A DNA stretch of 64,000 bases from Lethocerus indicus (taxonomy: Eukaryota; Arthropoda; Insecta; Hemiptera; Belostomatidae). The stretch lies in NCBI GenBank assembly GCA_019843655.1, contig JACDQD010000005.1, positions 29,398,954 to 29,462,953 of the forward strand, read 5' to 3'. Made by a program: the position numbers and the translations under genes. The notes under the pieces are model-generated. The model did not search any database and had not been told where the DNA came from. It saw only the letters and a program-made list of their open reading frames with translations. This document shows positions 13,121 to 27,240 of the stretch, one piece after another; the stretch's first letter is position 1; each line of letters starts with the position of its first letter.

Positions 13121-15510
13121 CTAATAGGTAGGTTTTAATTTTTAAATAAACGTAAAAATGAAAATATGCCGTTAGTTGGCGATCGAAGGTTTGACGACCC
13201 CCCGATCTGGAGCGATTATGAAAATTTCCCTATTAATACATTTACATTGAAGCCGAATTACAGGAATATAATAAGGTATCTTTACCTGTCTTAGCTGTGT
13301 ATAATAAATTAAGGATATTCTAATTTTAGTTTCAAGCCATCAACTCTTCCATTCCAGTGTAATTCTGTCCGCTTTGAGATTTCTGTTTCTTCGCGCAGTC
13401 CGCACTCCGTCCTATCTGGGTCTTTCGATCGGGCTGGCAGCCACGCACCAAAAGACACACGGAGTATCGGTCGGAACTACAGAAGATTTTGTATACGCGC
13501 TTTCGGTTGGGGGCTAAAAAAATATGGAATCGTGTATTGGCAGAGCGGAGCGCGGCATAAATTGCCCGCTGGACAGCCAGATAACACCCCTTTGGGTTGG
13601 GGGTCGGAGGGTTGAGGGCGAGGGGCCACCCGCTCCTATACCCAGATTAAATATTTCTCGGAGACAAAAAGAACCGAAAAAGATAAAGAAACAAAGAAAA
13701 AACACGGGTCGTTGGCGGGGGGGGGGAGGGAGGAGGAGAAATAAAAAAGAAAGTAGAAATATGTGACCGAACAAAGGTCCGGAGGCGGCCCGGGCCCCCA
13801 TACTGACCGAACCCGAACCGTGTGCCACTGGTCTGTTCTCTCTTGGCAATCTTAGCTCATAATACAGTCAAACAGTCACGGCCGCTACACTTCTTTTTGG
13901 TTTTGATTAAAAACCCTTGCGCGGGGGCGCTACACACAACAAGGCAAAGCTTCCACCGTTTGATACTTTGCCGACAACACTTTATTATAGGCAACTTTCA
14001 GTAGAAAACAACTTTATTTTTCCTGTAATACCACAATAAAAACACCGACAATACGAATAATAATTTTAGTGTAAAAGAATTAAATCTTGTTGACCGAAAC
14101 GGACCCATTCTGTATTCATGTCGTGCAAATATTCAGAACTACGAGTAAACATAGAATGTATGTTGTTGCTGGTTTATGCATTTAATTTAAATTTCTCTAA
14201 TAAATACGTTTGGTCCTAATTCGTAGATTTAAATTTTTTTTTAAATTATCATATGTAAATATTATGACGTTCTGTTGAGCTCACGATACCTAGGCTGTTA
14301 CGATAAAATTGATTTGTCCATGGATTTGTAAAAATGAACCCTTCTAGAATCCTTGTACGGTAATTCATAGTGATCGCGTACTCGCCCAATTAAATTCTAT
14401 TGAGGAAAGCGTTTTCAAGAAATATAACACCATAACATCTACTGCTACAGGCTGTTCCACAATTAATCGTTCTTCCGAAATATTATCGTTCACAAATATA
14501 TTATAAATGAATCTATAGACATATGCATACGGATAATTATACGAACACACAGTGTATGTCATACATAACTGCTTTACGAATTGCGAATGGGATGTGTATT
14601 TAATGTTTAATATTCCCCTATACGTGTATCTCAATAAATGTAGAATATAAATTATCTATTTTGGAAAGCGTTTTAATTGAAATAATTTTTCTGTAAATCA
14701 GATTACGTAAAATTATATCGATTTTTATGTATATTCCTGGGTTGAAACTGAAATTAAATGTCTGAAACAGCGCTAGGATTTTACTGCTGAATTTTACATC
14801 CCTAAGAGAGGGATAACTTTAAAGGGGTACGTGAACGTACTGAGAGTACTCATAAAGTCTACGGCAGCTCCTGATTTTGATGCCAGCGATACCTAGCGGC
14901 GACCGCTGGAACTGTTTCGACATCTGGAGGCTTTTGGATACCGGTTAGTTGGCGGTAAATTTTGAAATCTGGTGATACGAGATATCATGTGTAGCGTTGA
15001 AATGATATTTAGATAAATATATATATATATATATAGTTCTCGAAGATTCTTATAATATTTTTGGATACAACGAATTTCTAAATTAATAATAATTCCGACC
15101 CTCTTTCATTCCTTTTCCACTCGCCGTAACTCGTAACCTCGGTAAGTATACTCGTACTTAATGCGTTAAGGTAAACTATTGAAGGTTTTAAAGCAGAACG
15201 CAGGTAGAGGGGGCGAGAATGCCAGTTGCCGGTGGCGGCAGTGTTGCCTCTTCACCTGAACCATTCCACCACCTGTTATAGAGCCACCCCAGTTAACCGG
15301 GAGGACGGTACGTCTTAATTTATTGTACCGCCCCGTTCTCATAATTCATTTGTAACCGGGTCGCAACCGTAAAATGGCCTCCACCGGCCACGCTATGAAT
15401 ATTTATCCGTCCGGTCTACGAATCGCCATGAGTACAGCACACGGGGTACACCATATAGGGTCCCAAAGTCGATTACTGCCATGAATTGCTGATTTCGGAT
15501 CAATATTAAA
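13121..15510. other. AT-rich stretch with no gene recognised
   Basis: Mostly AT-rich DNA with a GC-richer patch at about 13540-13830. A (TA)n run of about 18 bases lies at 15018-15035. The overlapping frames at 13514-13849 and 13524-13766 are low-complexity products of that patch. Nothing else could be supported. Confidence 0.5.
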
Positions 15511-15768
15511 TTATTTGCGATAATTTACAGATATCGAAGAAAAATATGACACGAAATTTCGGAACGACTTGCAGTTTAATGTCTTTGGATGACCAGTCTG
15601 TTTAGCATCACCGGTTGATTCGGTCTGCATGAATTTTTCAATTACTCTCTTCACAGTTAACGAAGTTAAATCACTATTCCGACCATATTTTGTACGACAT
15701 TTTTGAACTGTGGCTGCCAAACTTTCATTATTTTTAATAAATACTCTAATATAAGAAATATAGTTCAT
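15511..15768 (-). pseudogene. DUF4817-like helix-turn-helix fragment, transposon-derived
   Basis: The 85-residue minus-strand frame contains, at about residues 6-62, a pattern typical of the DUF4817 helix-turn-helix domain: RVFIKNNES, then AATVQKCRTKYGRNSDLTS, then TVKRVIEKFMQTESTGDAK, ending TGHPKT. This domain is found at the N-terminus of many insect proteins derived from mariner/IS630-type transposons and presumably binds DNA. The tail after TGHPKT does not look like the rest of such a protein, and no catalytic domain follows. Substitutions at usually conserved positions (S for G, H for R) and the lack of an extended frame point to a decayed fragment. The assignment comes from memory of the family pattern and not a search. 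A short domesticated gene is possible but less likely. Confidence 0.6.
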
Positions 15769-16459
15769 AATAATTTAATGTAATTGATCTGGTAGTATTT
15801 GGTTAAATAAAGTTCTAAGTAAAATATAAGGGTTTTGACAACTTCGTCCCTCCCGTAATAGAAGCGGAGTAGTCTGCATGTGTTTATAACGTCCCGAAGA
15901 TGGAGTGATAAAGGGGTTTCGGTGAGAACTAGAAGGGCCGTGTGTGTGGTGGTTGGAACAGAGACACAGAAAGGAAAATAAGGAGGGGGTACTTATTTCT
16001 GTCAAAGCTATCTGAGTCTCCAATCGGTGTCCTTTGGAAGAAAGCAGGATGCCCCGGGGGCCCCTTAAATTATACAGGGAGGACACTTTTCCTTAAAGAT
16101 GCATCATTAATTACGCCCACTGACGGGATCCGGCAAACGCACCGGGCGCAACCCATACCCCTATTCACACTTATTCAGCCCCCTTTTGAAAAATGAACAG
16201 TCGTCGATTTTTATCTAATTTATATATACATAGTATAGTTATATGTATGCGTGGTTTTTATATGCAGTCCAAATGGGGATAGCGGACGGTTGTGAACCTG
16301 GGACATCTACAGCTGCGTTGAATAGGAATGAAGATTCAATTATATGTTATTACTTATATGTAATTACTTATGGACAGGAATGTCACGATGACCAGAGACC
16401 GAAATCAGCGGATTATTCGCTACATCAATACATATATGAATAATTCGAATGAATAAATA
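15769..16459. other. No gene recognised
   Basis: Frames on both strands at about 15775-16196 overlap each other and show no recognisable domain. AT-rich DNA with TATATATACATA words follows to the start of the interspersed repeat. Confidence 0.5.
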
Positions 16460-16588
16460 GTAGTTTAGAATACCTGTTTTGTGGCCTGCGAGGGGTTGGA
16501 ATACCGTAGATTTCGTGTGTTTCTCCTCTCACTGGTTTAGTATTTTGCTAGACCGGTTTCGGATGCTCGCCATCTTCAGCAGCGGTGT
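16460..16588 (-). repeat. Interspersed repeat copy B, most complete
   Basis: On the minus strand it begins with GCTGCTGAAGATGGCGAG, passes through a GAGAGGAG segment, and ends with AGGTATTCTAAACTAC. Parts recur at 13004, 37868, 42447 and 45190. The 5' part can form a small hairpin (GATG, five bases, CATC) followed by CGAAAC. The family is unidentified: it could be a SINE, a MITE or the end of a larger element. It carries no coding capacity, and no target duplication was found. Confidence 0.6.
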
Positions 16589-19500
16589 TAGTCACTTTGG
16601 ATGTTTTTTTGGCATCCTCACTGCACTGTACAGAAATAAATAGTAATAAATGAATCATTCCAAAATTCACTTTTGTTCCCGTCGATTTAATATGCAAATA
16701 ATGAGTTCTCTTGATTGTGTAAGAGACACAAACACAAACAGACATAACACACAAACAGGCCTTTCTCCGCTTATGCTAGTACATGAGTAGATCATACAAA
16801 TTTCCTATCCTCGTGTATTTTTCAATGGAAATTATTCATCCTAAAATGACTCGATTCCTGTAAACCCGCACCATTCCGTTGATCAATTAGGACGATAAGA
16901 AATTCAATCAATCTTCACGAAATTTCATCTCATATATCAACACAATTCTAGCAAACAGGTAACCCGCTGAAAATGTTTACGGATCACGCATCCGTAGCCC
17001 GGGAGTTATTTAAAAGAAAATCAAAATATCTACCCCGAGAATAACTGCCGGCGAAAAAAACGGAACAGATGGTGCTCGTTTGAGAGCCTATTCATTATCT
17101 TTATTGTCCTCTTCTCCTGTAGAAACTGTCCTCAAAAGACAATGAAATATACATCACTCGGTTACACCGACGGGGTTCTCGGCTATCCGTGCTTTAGACA
17201 ATCGAAAATTTGATATACGCCGCAATTTATGTACGTACGTAACGGACGTTCAGGGGACGTTCATCACCGATTTTACTTACCCGTACGGTGTTTCTTTTTT
17301 TCTCCTTATTTTTATTTCATTTTATTTATTTTTTTTTTAGTTCTTCTTTCTCCCATTTTCCGGGGCGGTCGTGTGGCGACGTCGGCGCGAGAACCCGCCG
17401 TAAATATTTTGGCGTGTCGAAGGCGTATAAAACTGCTTATATCGGCCTGGCCTAGGAATGGTATTAGGCCCGAACATGAGGGATAAGACGATCGGTAGAG
17501 GGCCCGCGCTGGTCGATCGTGTTTAAAAGCGGCCCTGTACTTCTTATTATACAATCCTCCAGTTAGACACAGCCGCATTTCTAGCCGGCAGAAGAGTCAC
17601 GAAAGCCTCCCCCGGCACCATCACTCCGGTAATAAACTAGAGGCCCGGCCCTGTTTATGACTATCCAATAGTCGGTCGGAATAAAGTTGTTAGAGAACAG
17701 TTTCCGTCGTGCTTTATTATCCCTCGGTACTGCCACTGTAAAGGCAAAATCGTATATCGGCCAAACTCCCCCCATCCGGAAAGTAAGGGAAAACTCACTT
17801 TGTGTAACAATTTCATTCTTTATTTTAACTCGATTGGAATAGGGGAAACATTTCCCGGTCTTCTCCCCTACGAAATGACTATACCATTGATTTTATACGA
17901 TAGGAGTTTGCCTTTTTAATTTAGGATGTCGCGACGCCACATTTTAATTAAATAAAAATTGCAATGGGTTCACTTTGTTTAAGAAAAAAAATTAACTTAA
18001 AGATAACTATAATTATAGTTTAGGAACGTTTAATTTAAATTCGGAATCGTTCGGATTTTAATCGAGTTCGGCCCAACGGAAGATAATCGGTAATCTAATG
18101 ATATGTGTGGACACTAGCAGTGGCCGGAGGGCGGGGGGTGGTGGCCCCCAACCGGCGGGGATATGGGGGAAGATTTAATGCCGGCGATTTGTAAAATGTT
18201 GGCGTATCCAACGCGAAAATTTGTCGACTTGGCCGGGGTCGGCATCAGATAATCGGGCGGCCCCCCCACCCCCTTGAGGAGGACCAAGTCGAATAGGCTC
18301 GGAATACGAGGGGAGGTACACGGGGGAGCTATATATAACGCTTGTTTATGCTGCTGACCATCAGATATCATCTGGGGCGGGCCTTCTGAATATTCCACTT
18401 CGGCTATTATTGTCTCGCCCACTAGAATTCGGAAATATCGGAACGCCGGTCTAACCGATAAGATGATATTCCGGTTGGTAACGGAATACACAATTGAAAT
18501 TTGAATAGGAAAAATGAATTGGCACTTTTTCCGGCCCGTTACTCTAAATTATAATATTATAGAGAACGTCGGCCCTGAAGAAACACGCACGCTAGGTATA
18601 ATAATTAAAATTCCCGGAGAGGAATTTTTCACGGGTGAAACTTTTTTCGAAAATATTCTTACGCCTACAGGAGCTTTTCAGCGTTGTCATCCACGTATTA
18701 TACACATCCTCTAGGAGTTCTTCCCACTGGGACTGCAATAAATAAACATTTCATTTGTGTATCGTTGGTATCATTTCATTGTGTTCGGTAGTATTCCTGC
18801 ATCACAGTGATAGAATGTTTCAAAAAAGCCGAAACTGGTCCAGCCGAAACCCAAAGAGAACAGGCTACCGCAAGGTGATATTCTAATCCGAAATCCCTTA
18901 AAATCTATACAAGAATTATAAATAAGGAATAACCGCGCGGACCTGGAATAATTTATATTATTGCAGACTGATTTAAAAAGCCTATTTTTATCGGCGAGAG
19001 TGCCACTATATCAATCGTTGGAATCACATTTGCAAATTAAATGGGCTATCGTGGAGGGGTCCGATTTCGGGGTAGGTTTAGGAATGCGGCCGGCACTTCT
19101 TCCTTTGTCAATCCCAGATACTGGTCCCTTCATCCATCCCTCTTCCCGCTATCGGACTGCGTATCTATCCCTCTCCTTCTCCTTTGCCTCCTCCCTTTCT
19201 CCTCTATCTTCCCTCTTCCATCTGGTTCTCCCACACGCGCCCTCTCCTCATCGCCCCCCCCCCGTCTTCTCTTTCTGCTCTCCCTCCGTCTGAGCCATTT
19301 AACTCTTTCTGGTGGGCGTGTGACCAACCAATCGGAAATTATCCCGCGGAATTTTCTAATCAACTCCGGGTCGGGCCCCACAGGAGATGTGTCCCCTCTG
19401 GACCCTCCTCACACGCGCTATAGATCCCTTCTCGTCCGCAAGAAGGGTATTTTTTTTTAATGTGAGTCGCTGTAAACCACCCCCGAATTTGGGGCGAATG

Positions 19501-21122
19501 CCTCGGCCCTGGGTCAGCCGCTATGGAAGTTTTATGTACTTGAACCCTGTCGTTTTCGGAATTTCAACATATCACAGTTCAGAATGCCGTAACTAAAGGC
19601 AGAACAGAATTCTGTTATTGCGAATCGAATTTATGTGTAATGACATTACACATTGTCTTCTATAAAATAATATTCCACAGTACATCTAACTTTCTTCAAC
19701 ATCATATAATGAATTGTCCAAGGTATACAACGAACTAATTTCAAGACCATAAATTATCGTTATCTTGAGAAAAGTAGATTTTATAAAAAAAAGTAAACCA
19801 CCGAAAGAATGGGTCCAGCTTAATATCAATTAAAATCAGAATAAATGGAATGATCGCAAGAGCCGCGAAATAATCGGGTGGTCGTGATGGAACCAGAGCA
19901 ATAAACCGGAGGGACGGAGCGAATCGGATTTTTTCCCTAATTATTACGGTCCGTGGAGCAAAGAAATCGGAAAATAAGACAGACGGGCGAGGGGTGTGGG
20001 GTTCGGCGAGGGTTGGGGACCGAATAAAATTAACAGTGGATTCGGGTCACGGAAATTCTTAATGATAATTAAAATTTCCCCGAGTTCGCCAGTGTCGAGA
20101 AGCGGGAATGGGGAGGTCCACGACCGACTCTTTCCCCTTAATCGGTCCTAAATCAACGGATTACTTTTATTATTCGGATCACACGCCCTGCCGAAATAAG
20201 AAGACGGAAGCTGGAAAGAAAAAAAAGCGCGGGGGCGAAGAGAGTAATCCGGATCGAATTAACTCGTGCGAAAAATAATTATCCTCTCTCTCATTCTAGT
20301 TCTCGATTTCCAGGGGGTTTTATTGCCGGAAAAGAATACAAGGAAGGGTGGACCGAAGGAAGGGTGGCGGAGAAAAGCGAGAAGAAATGTAATTATAGAG
20401 CAGGGCCGGTAATAACGTTTCTTTCTTGGCGCAGGGCTGGGGGGGGGGGATAAGCGTAATAAAAAAACTGAGTCATTAAGGGCGACACCCCCCACTGGTG
20501 GCGGGGGCGGGGGATGATCGAATTAATCTTCTTTTGTGAGATAAAAATTACGTGATAGCACGTATATAGGAGGAAATCTCGTTTATTCCCGGAGTAAATA
20601 ACGCCGGTCGGCCCGGATTTTTTCTTCCTCCTTTCATTTAATTAAATCCCCGTTATTACGAAAAAAATATAAGCCCCCTCCCTCTCCTCCGGACGGCCTT
20701 CCTTTTTCTCAATTTCCTTTATTCGGACCCGGAATCCTTTCACGGTTCTGATTGAGTTACTTCTAATTCGATTGGATTCGATAGAGGCCAATAGAACAAT
20801 ACGCAGTGTTCGATTCTAATTATGCGAAATTCTCCTTAAAACTAAAAGCGAAGTACGGTCGGTTCAAAGGATACCGGACCGAGGAACAGCTAGTCGAACT
20901 TAAATATTATACGAAGATCTAAATATGCGTTGGGGTGTTATTAAGCAAGTATCGCGAGAAAAGCAGGATAATGTCACCATTTACCATTTAGGGATCGACA
21001 TTACATTATTTCATAATATTAAATATTAAATAATAAATTTTCTTAATTGGGACATATTAGACTGGTCTGTACAGTTTTGATTATAACAAATAAAATTGGT
21101 GGCATAGAGATAGGAATTGGTC
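16589..21122. other. Gene-poor region, no gene recognised
   Basis: A GC-rich block at 18110-18330 and CT-rich low-complexity DNA at 19130-19290 account for the longer frames here. AT-rich segments with TTAATTAA words lie between. A 16-base palindrome (AACTATAATTATAGTT) lies at 18005-18020. No host exon is supported. Confidence 0.5.
19633..19653. repeat. 21-base perfect palindrome
   Basis: Arms ATGTGTAATG and CATTACACAT are separated by one A. The centre reads ATGACAT, which resembles a bZIP-type half-site pair. It is unusually long for chance in a window of this size but occurs once, so function is unproven. Confidence 0.6.
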
Positions 21123-21199
21123 CTCAAACACTTGCTAAATCCGGCTTTAAAAGGCCTAGCTCAAGTTCTGTGACTGGTTAGCAGAGGCCTGTGTTTGAG
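21123..21199 (+). other. Branched stem-loop, possible structured RNA
   Basis: Three consecutive stems stack. CTCAAACAC (21123-21131) pairs with GTGTTTGAG (21191-21199). TGCTAA (21133-21138) pairs with TTAGCA (21178-21183). CCGG (21141-21144) pairs with CTGG (21174-21177) with one G-U pair. A seven-base bulge (GAGGCCT) lies on the 3' side, and the terminal loop is 29 bases. The size suits a small-RNA hairpin, but the bulge and loop are large for a microRNA precursor and the sequence matches no known mature microRNA that I recall. Confidence 0.35.
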
Positions 21200-23901
21200 C
21201 AGGCCCCGTTCGCATCTTAATTGATGCCGCAAGGGAGGAAGTCTCATTGTACTTAGCACCTGATGCTCCTCTCCCTTCTCTCCTATTCCCTTACAGACGG
21301 GGCCGTGACTAACTGAATTTCTCAACAGAAGCCGCTTCTGGGTTACTTATTAGGCCTAGCCAGAGCGGGGCCGGCCCCCTTCTGCCCGCCGAACAATTCA
21401 TTTCTTACACCGCACAAAGGACGACTTAATTGCCTTATTTTCAATCTCGAGCCGGCAGCCAGCTCGACGCGTAAAACAAAAACCAGCCCGGCTTCGGCCA
21501 CATTTTATGCCAGGTGGACCCTGCCATTGTATTCCTCCTTATTGGATGTGAGACACCAGAACAAATGTACTAGTATAATCGAGTATTATTAGAGAAAATC
21601 AAATAATAATTACATTCCGAATTCTTTCGAAACTACTACTATTGAGAGAAATTTTAAATACAACCAACAATTATTAAAATTACTGTCATACTTTCATTTT
21701 AAACCTTTTAGCACAGTGATCCTAAATCCGGTCTCTTAAGTAGGTTCTTTTTTCAAATATCAAACGGCTATAATAGTTGCCGTTGTGTGGCCGTTCAGGA
21801 GTTCGTGAGTTGGCAGCATCGATCATTCTAAAATGAAGCATCGCGTCCCCGTTGAGCCGCTCAGATATTAAGTTAGCGGTTTATTCTTTGTCCCGGTACG
21901 GCTGAATTTATGTAATCTAGAGGAAGAGGCCCCGTCATTTTTTTCTCCCCAGTTGTTTTCCCTACCGTGAATGCGTCGATCACTTGAAAATGTCAGCTCG
22001 AATCAGTGCAGCCGGAAAAAAGTATAGGCTCTCGAGATAAATACGAAAATTACCCTTTCTTCGAGGAAGGAATTTATGTAAATCCTTAGGGAGAAAAATA
22101 TTATGAAACTCCGTGGGAAATGAATAACACGGCAGTATCACGAATCACGTTTTGACCATTACTCGACAATTTATAGCAACGTATCCCAGGAAGAAATTTT
22201 CAATACGGTGCCACCTCGCTGTACAAAGTTAATCCGTACAGAATTGAGATAGTACGGTGAAAGTCTCAAATAGGAAATCGCGTTTTCACCTAGATTTCTG
22301 TGAGAATATCTTAATCCATTGTTGGGTTAACACTTGCCAAAAAGGCAACGTACGTAAATTACTAAAATATAAAATCTATAGTACATTACGTACATTTGCT
22401 TCATATTTTACGGTTAGAACTCGAAGTCATCGTTGCTTCGTCTCATACAATCGATATCGAAGAAGTCGGAATCGTGGAAGGGCGGCCTTCCACTACCGAA
22501 GAGTCTTAAACCTTCCTCATTTCTCCGTCTCATCCGGGAGTTAAACACGCCACTTAATGAAACACCCCGTAATCCCCCGTCATTACGGTCTAGCCCCATC
22601 TTTCCGAGCTTTCTGAAGGGCTAGACGCCACACCCCATATTTCAGTGAGCCGTCGCTTCTCCGGCAACGAATTGAATGCCTTTTTTTTACGCGGAGATGA
22701 GCCCTTTAAGACTGGGTAATATCGGAATGGAATTGCGTTCAACCCGCCGGAAACAGAGTTCGTAATAAGGAACCTCTCACTAAAGTGTTAAAACCGAGTG
22801 GAAGGGAGGTTCAGAGTTCTAATCTGAAGATTCTACTTCATACTTGAATGCACAGTATTTGATCTTACAGTAATGTTTAGGCGCGAAATAATTAGAGATA
22901 TATCGAGTGCTCGAATATAAATTAAAAACGTGAGAAACCATAGTAAAACAAAGTCGTAAAATGAATGGATTCCGCGTATGATTTTACGAATCATTAATTA
23001 AATCTGATGAGCGTGCTTTAACCCCACCAGTTCGTGTTGAAATACAGAGATTGTAGACAAGAGCGTTTTCCACCCTAATAAAAACGTGCCACAATAACTC
23101 GCCTGATATTACATCATTGGGGTGGCAGAAACGTTGCCGATACCTACGTGTGCGTATTTCTTATTTTTTCGTGTGTATGTTAAACACGAAAGTGGAAGCG
23201 ATAACCGGTTTTACCGGCTCTCAACGCGGCTGTGGCTGAACTCTTCCCTAAGGGTGTCGGCATTTAATAACAGACAACACCCCCAGTCATTCATCCCCCC
23301 TTTTCAAGGCTTATCGCAGTTTTAAAACTCGCCTCCCCCACGGGCGGGCGGTATTATTGGAAAATCTGATCGAAGACCATTTTCCGACCGACAAGACGAA
23401 ACTTTGAGCGCTTTGATTTGTTTCTATTTTTCTTCGTTTCAATTAAATTCCGCTATCTGTTGAATTTCAATTCTTGTTTATTAGACTCACTAGATACAAA
23501 ATTTTCCTAAATTATGTTTCAAATCTCCGATATCCAATATTTATAGTATACCACATTTTCCTTTATTTTTAGGTAAATATCAGTGGCGATACGTTTGCCT
23601 TTCTAAATGTCTGGGTTGCTCTAGAGCAAATAAAATTTCCCCTCTACTCTTGGGGAGTGTGAAGGATAGCCCGTATAAAGTGGAAACAAAGGGTGAAAAA
23701 CTCCCCCTTTCCCTTATAATTAAATACGAGTGTATCGGAGGGTGTAACGCGTTCTTAGCGGACGTGTGGGAGTGTGCGTGGGCTGGAAGTAAGCAGACCG
23801 GCTAAAGGGTTGGTCAGCGTTACACTTCGTTAGCTCCGACGGGCCCGCCGCCGCCCCCGGGGTACTTGGGGGAAACGGCCTTCCACCCGTCAGGAAGGGA
23901 A

Positions 23902-23926
23902 AGAGAGAGAGAGAGAGAGAGAGAGA
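23902..23926. repeat. (GA)n microsatellite
   Basis: About 12 GA units. The serine-leucine repeats of the minus-strand frame over it are a translation artefact. Confidence 0.9.
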
Positions 23927-26551
23927 CACTACAAAAGACCTTATTTCTCACTCACGGTGTGTTTCCGGCCTCCAACGTTGCCCGCCCTTTGGGCAGGGCT
24001 CATTGAGGATCTCATGGAGATGGATGAAGCCGAGATACTGGCGCGCACAAGTTGATGCGAAAAAACTCGGAACTCCATTTCATACTTTCTTAAGGATCTG
24101 CAATGCAAGCGTGAAACATTCTTGGCAGCCTTTTATCTAAACGTAACAAAATCTTGTAACTACTTACAAGTAAAAACGGGTTTAAAATTCCTGCTTAAAC
24201 AGGGAAAAATTTCCAGTATCATTACAACCACGCCCTCACAAAACTCAATAGTACAGTTATTACGGGTGCTCTAAAGCATTATATAATTTTATACATACTG
24301 TTATGTAACAGTCCAGACGGGCAACGTTATATATGCCACTGGTGAACTATTATCATTACCACCCCATTTTATGTGAAATAACACGATCCGTGGGTAGACG
24401 TTAAAATAGTCAAAGTCGTGAAGCGAAATTCTTTTTGGGACTTGAGTCGTATAAATACGAATTCTCATCCATGCACTACCTAATTTGTTTTGCTATTCTG
24501 GAAAGTATTATATTTGTTTTTATCGATTGAACGTTGAGCGATGACTAATCCGCCGAGGGGCGAAGTGGGCTGGGGGGAGGTTTCTTTTAATATTTTCCGT
24601 CAGATATCTTTCCAATATGGAACGCGCCAATTGGAAAGAGGCCCGGGGGGTCGGTCAGGGTCTGGGCCGTGTCCGTCCATCCGGGAACTGGGGCCCTCGC
24701 CTCCACTTCACCACACTCCGAAACAACCGGCACCTTCCTTCCTACCCCTGCAGAATTCGAAATGGAGAAATTTTCCAACAACCAGCTCCAGCCCACCCAC
24801 GGCGACCCACCCTTCTCGCCGGACAAAATATAACGCCCACATAACTCCCAGTTCAAAATTCCTACGAAATTCCTCGTGTTATAAGCCCAATTCCGAAGTT
24901 GCAGATGATGGCTTGTTAGAGCTATCCGGTTTCCTTTAAAATGATTGCGTGAGGATATCATACAAATATAAATTATGATATCTGTTAGGAATCGTAGTGT
25001 GTTCGGCATGGCGGAAAGACCTACCTGTTTCTTAATAATTAGAGAAATTTGTAATTATTTAATTTCATATAGCGATTTCACACATTTCCGTATTTTTAAA
25101 CCCGTTTTCTGATGCGTAGTGTTGCACAGAAATATTATTCAGTGATGGCCGTGTGAAAAGCGGGTCGGGTGTGATTTTTTAAGGTGTATAAAATCAAAGG
25201 GGAGACGTGTGGTTTAGTGTCGGTTGAGTGTAGCACGGTAGCGCCGAGATTAATCTAATGGGGCGAGATTTTTCACGGCATTGTATCCACCAAGAACAAT
25301 GAGTGGCCGGGCCTCCTTCACGAAGCCATTGTGCCCGGGGACCGCGTCTCATTATTCAGCCCAATATTTCTTTGCCCGCCCCACCATCCACTTCCTCCCG
25401 GCCCGGCGAGCTCTATCTATCCATCTCTCTCTTTCTCGCTCGCTTTTAAGCTAGAAGAAGAAGAAAAAGGAGGAGGAAAAAAACCAGCCCCGAGGCATCC
25501 CAAGGCCTTCATAATAATACGATTCAGACACAAAAGGGGTTTTCATTAAATAAAATCGAGGCAGCAGAGATGAAAAAACGGCGGGGGAGGAGTAAGAGGT
25601 CTTTGGCGGGTGGATGAGGGGGGGGTGGTACTTGCGCCGCCAGAAAACGGCGCCGATCCGTTCCCAAATGGCTTTTATTGGTTTGAACGAGATTGAAACA
25701 AACGAGGATCCTTTTTAAAACTGCGAGAGAACCCAAATGTATATCTCGGGAATAGGGAGCATCAAGCGGCCCTTTATTGAAAAACGGTTCCAGGAATCCA
25801 GTTGGAAAAAATTCGGATGTTCGAGAATTAAATTTTGACAATTTTTTCATTTTTTTACATATTCAATGGGGCACTGTTCATGGGCATTCATTGAAAATAT
25901 CATTCCAATCTTGAAACCCAAAAAAATTAAGCATGTATTTAAATACGTTTCCGATGGTGTTACGTGTTTGATTATAATCTAATTATTTACTGTAACTGTA
26001 TTGGAAATAACACTGAAAACTTTCCCGAGCTAGATAATTGCGAACAGTGGAATGGCAGTTTATTGTATCATGGAATGAAATTAATATAAATGAAATAACT
26101 ATTTTCAATATAAATAATCATCAAATTGATGAAGGCTGTAAATGCTATTCCGACGGGTAGACCCTCTTAACTGTTAAGGGTAAATTTCCAAGGGTAGAAT
26201 ACAAACAAATATTATGTTACATATTTATTTATACGAGTATATATATTTTTAACCCCTGCTGCCGATGATTTTTTAACATTTTCTGGTCGTTTTTTAAAAG
26301 TGGAATACGCTTTATTGGTTTTTTCGAGTGCGGCAAGGGCGTTACTGAGGGTGGACCTGTCCCACGAACCAATAATGTCCAAAATCAATTAACATTAGGT
26401 GGACGTTTCGCTTTAATAGGGGCGTGTCCCTGTGACACAGATCACGACCCTCAATGCCCGGTGTGTGATTTTCCGCTTCCCCATCCCATTAGCCACAGTT
26501 TAGGAGTGCGATAGCTCCCTCCGGTTAAACTGAGGGCAACCCGAATTTTGT

Positions 26552-26577
26552 CATATATATATATATATATATATATC
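26552..26577. repeat. (TA)n microsatellite
   Basis: About 13 uninterrupted AT units flanked by unrelated sequence. No inserted element is seen at this tract, in contrast to those at 57.3 and 62.8 kb. Confidence 0.9.
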
Positions 26578-27240
26578 CACACAATCTAATATGTTATTTA
26601 ATCGTAATTCATAATGTTCTCTTTATAAAATAGCATAGCTCCGTCTAGCGTCATCAATTCAGCAACCTTCACTTTTTTTCATAAATTATCTACACATCAA
26701 TAAAATTAACGCTTATCTCCAAAATATTATCAATTTATAATAGCACGTTTCAGAAATATGCTAATGTTGATATTTTTGTAATACTAAACTGCTCTTTGGC
26801 GTGCTTGCTGGATCCATTGTGCTTTATGCTAATTGACCGTACAATAGTCATCGGGCGTTAAGGGAGGGCAAGGGATGAGGGTGTTATAATGGTATTCGCC
26901 GGGGGTTGAACAATGCGGCGGTAATGATAACACAAGTTTCAGCCGGAGGGGGCCGAGTGCGGGGGCCGAGCCTCTGTGAAACTGCAGTTTGATGATGTCT
27001 AGTTAGTCTTTGTATGGTTAATAACCATTTCATGACGGGGTCGGCCGGAGCCGGCAGTGGCAGAAATGGATTCATATGTTAATCCCTTTCGGGGCCACCC
27101 CTTTATGATTATTCAAAGCCGGGCCCCGGAGTAACGAGAGGCCGGCCCTCAGGCCCCCCTGTCGTCCTATCCTGTTTGACGGCCCGAAAAATTGCTACGG
27201 AATTCCGCCTTTAATTGTCCCTTACGCGTGACTGTGTTTT

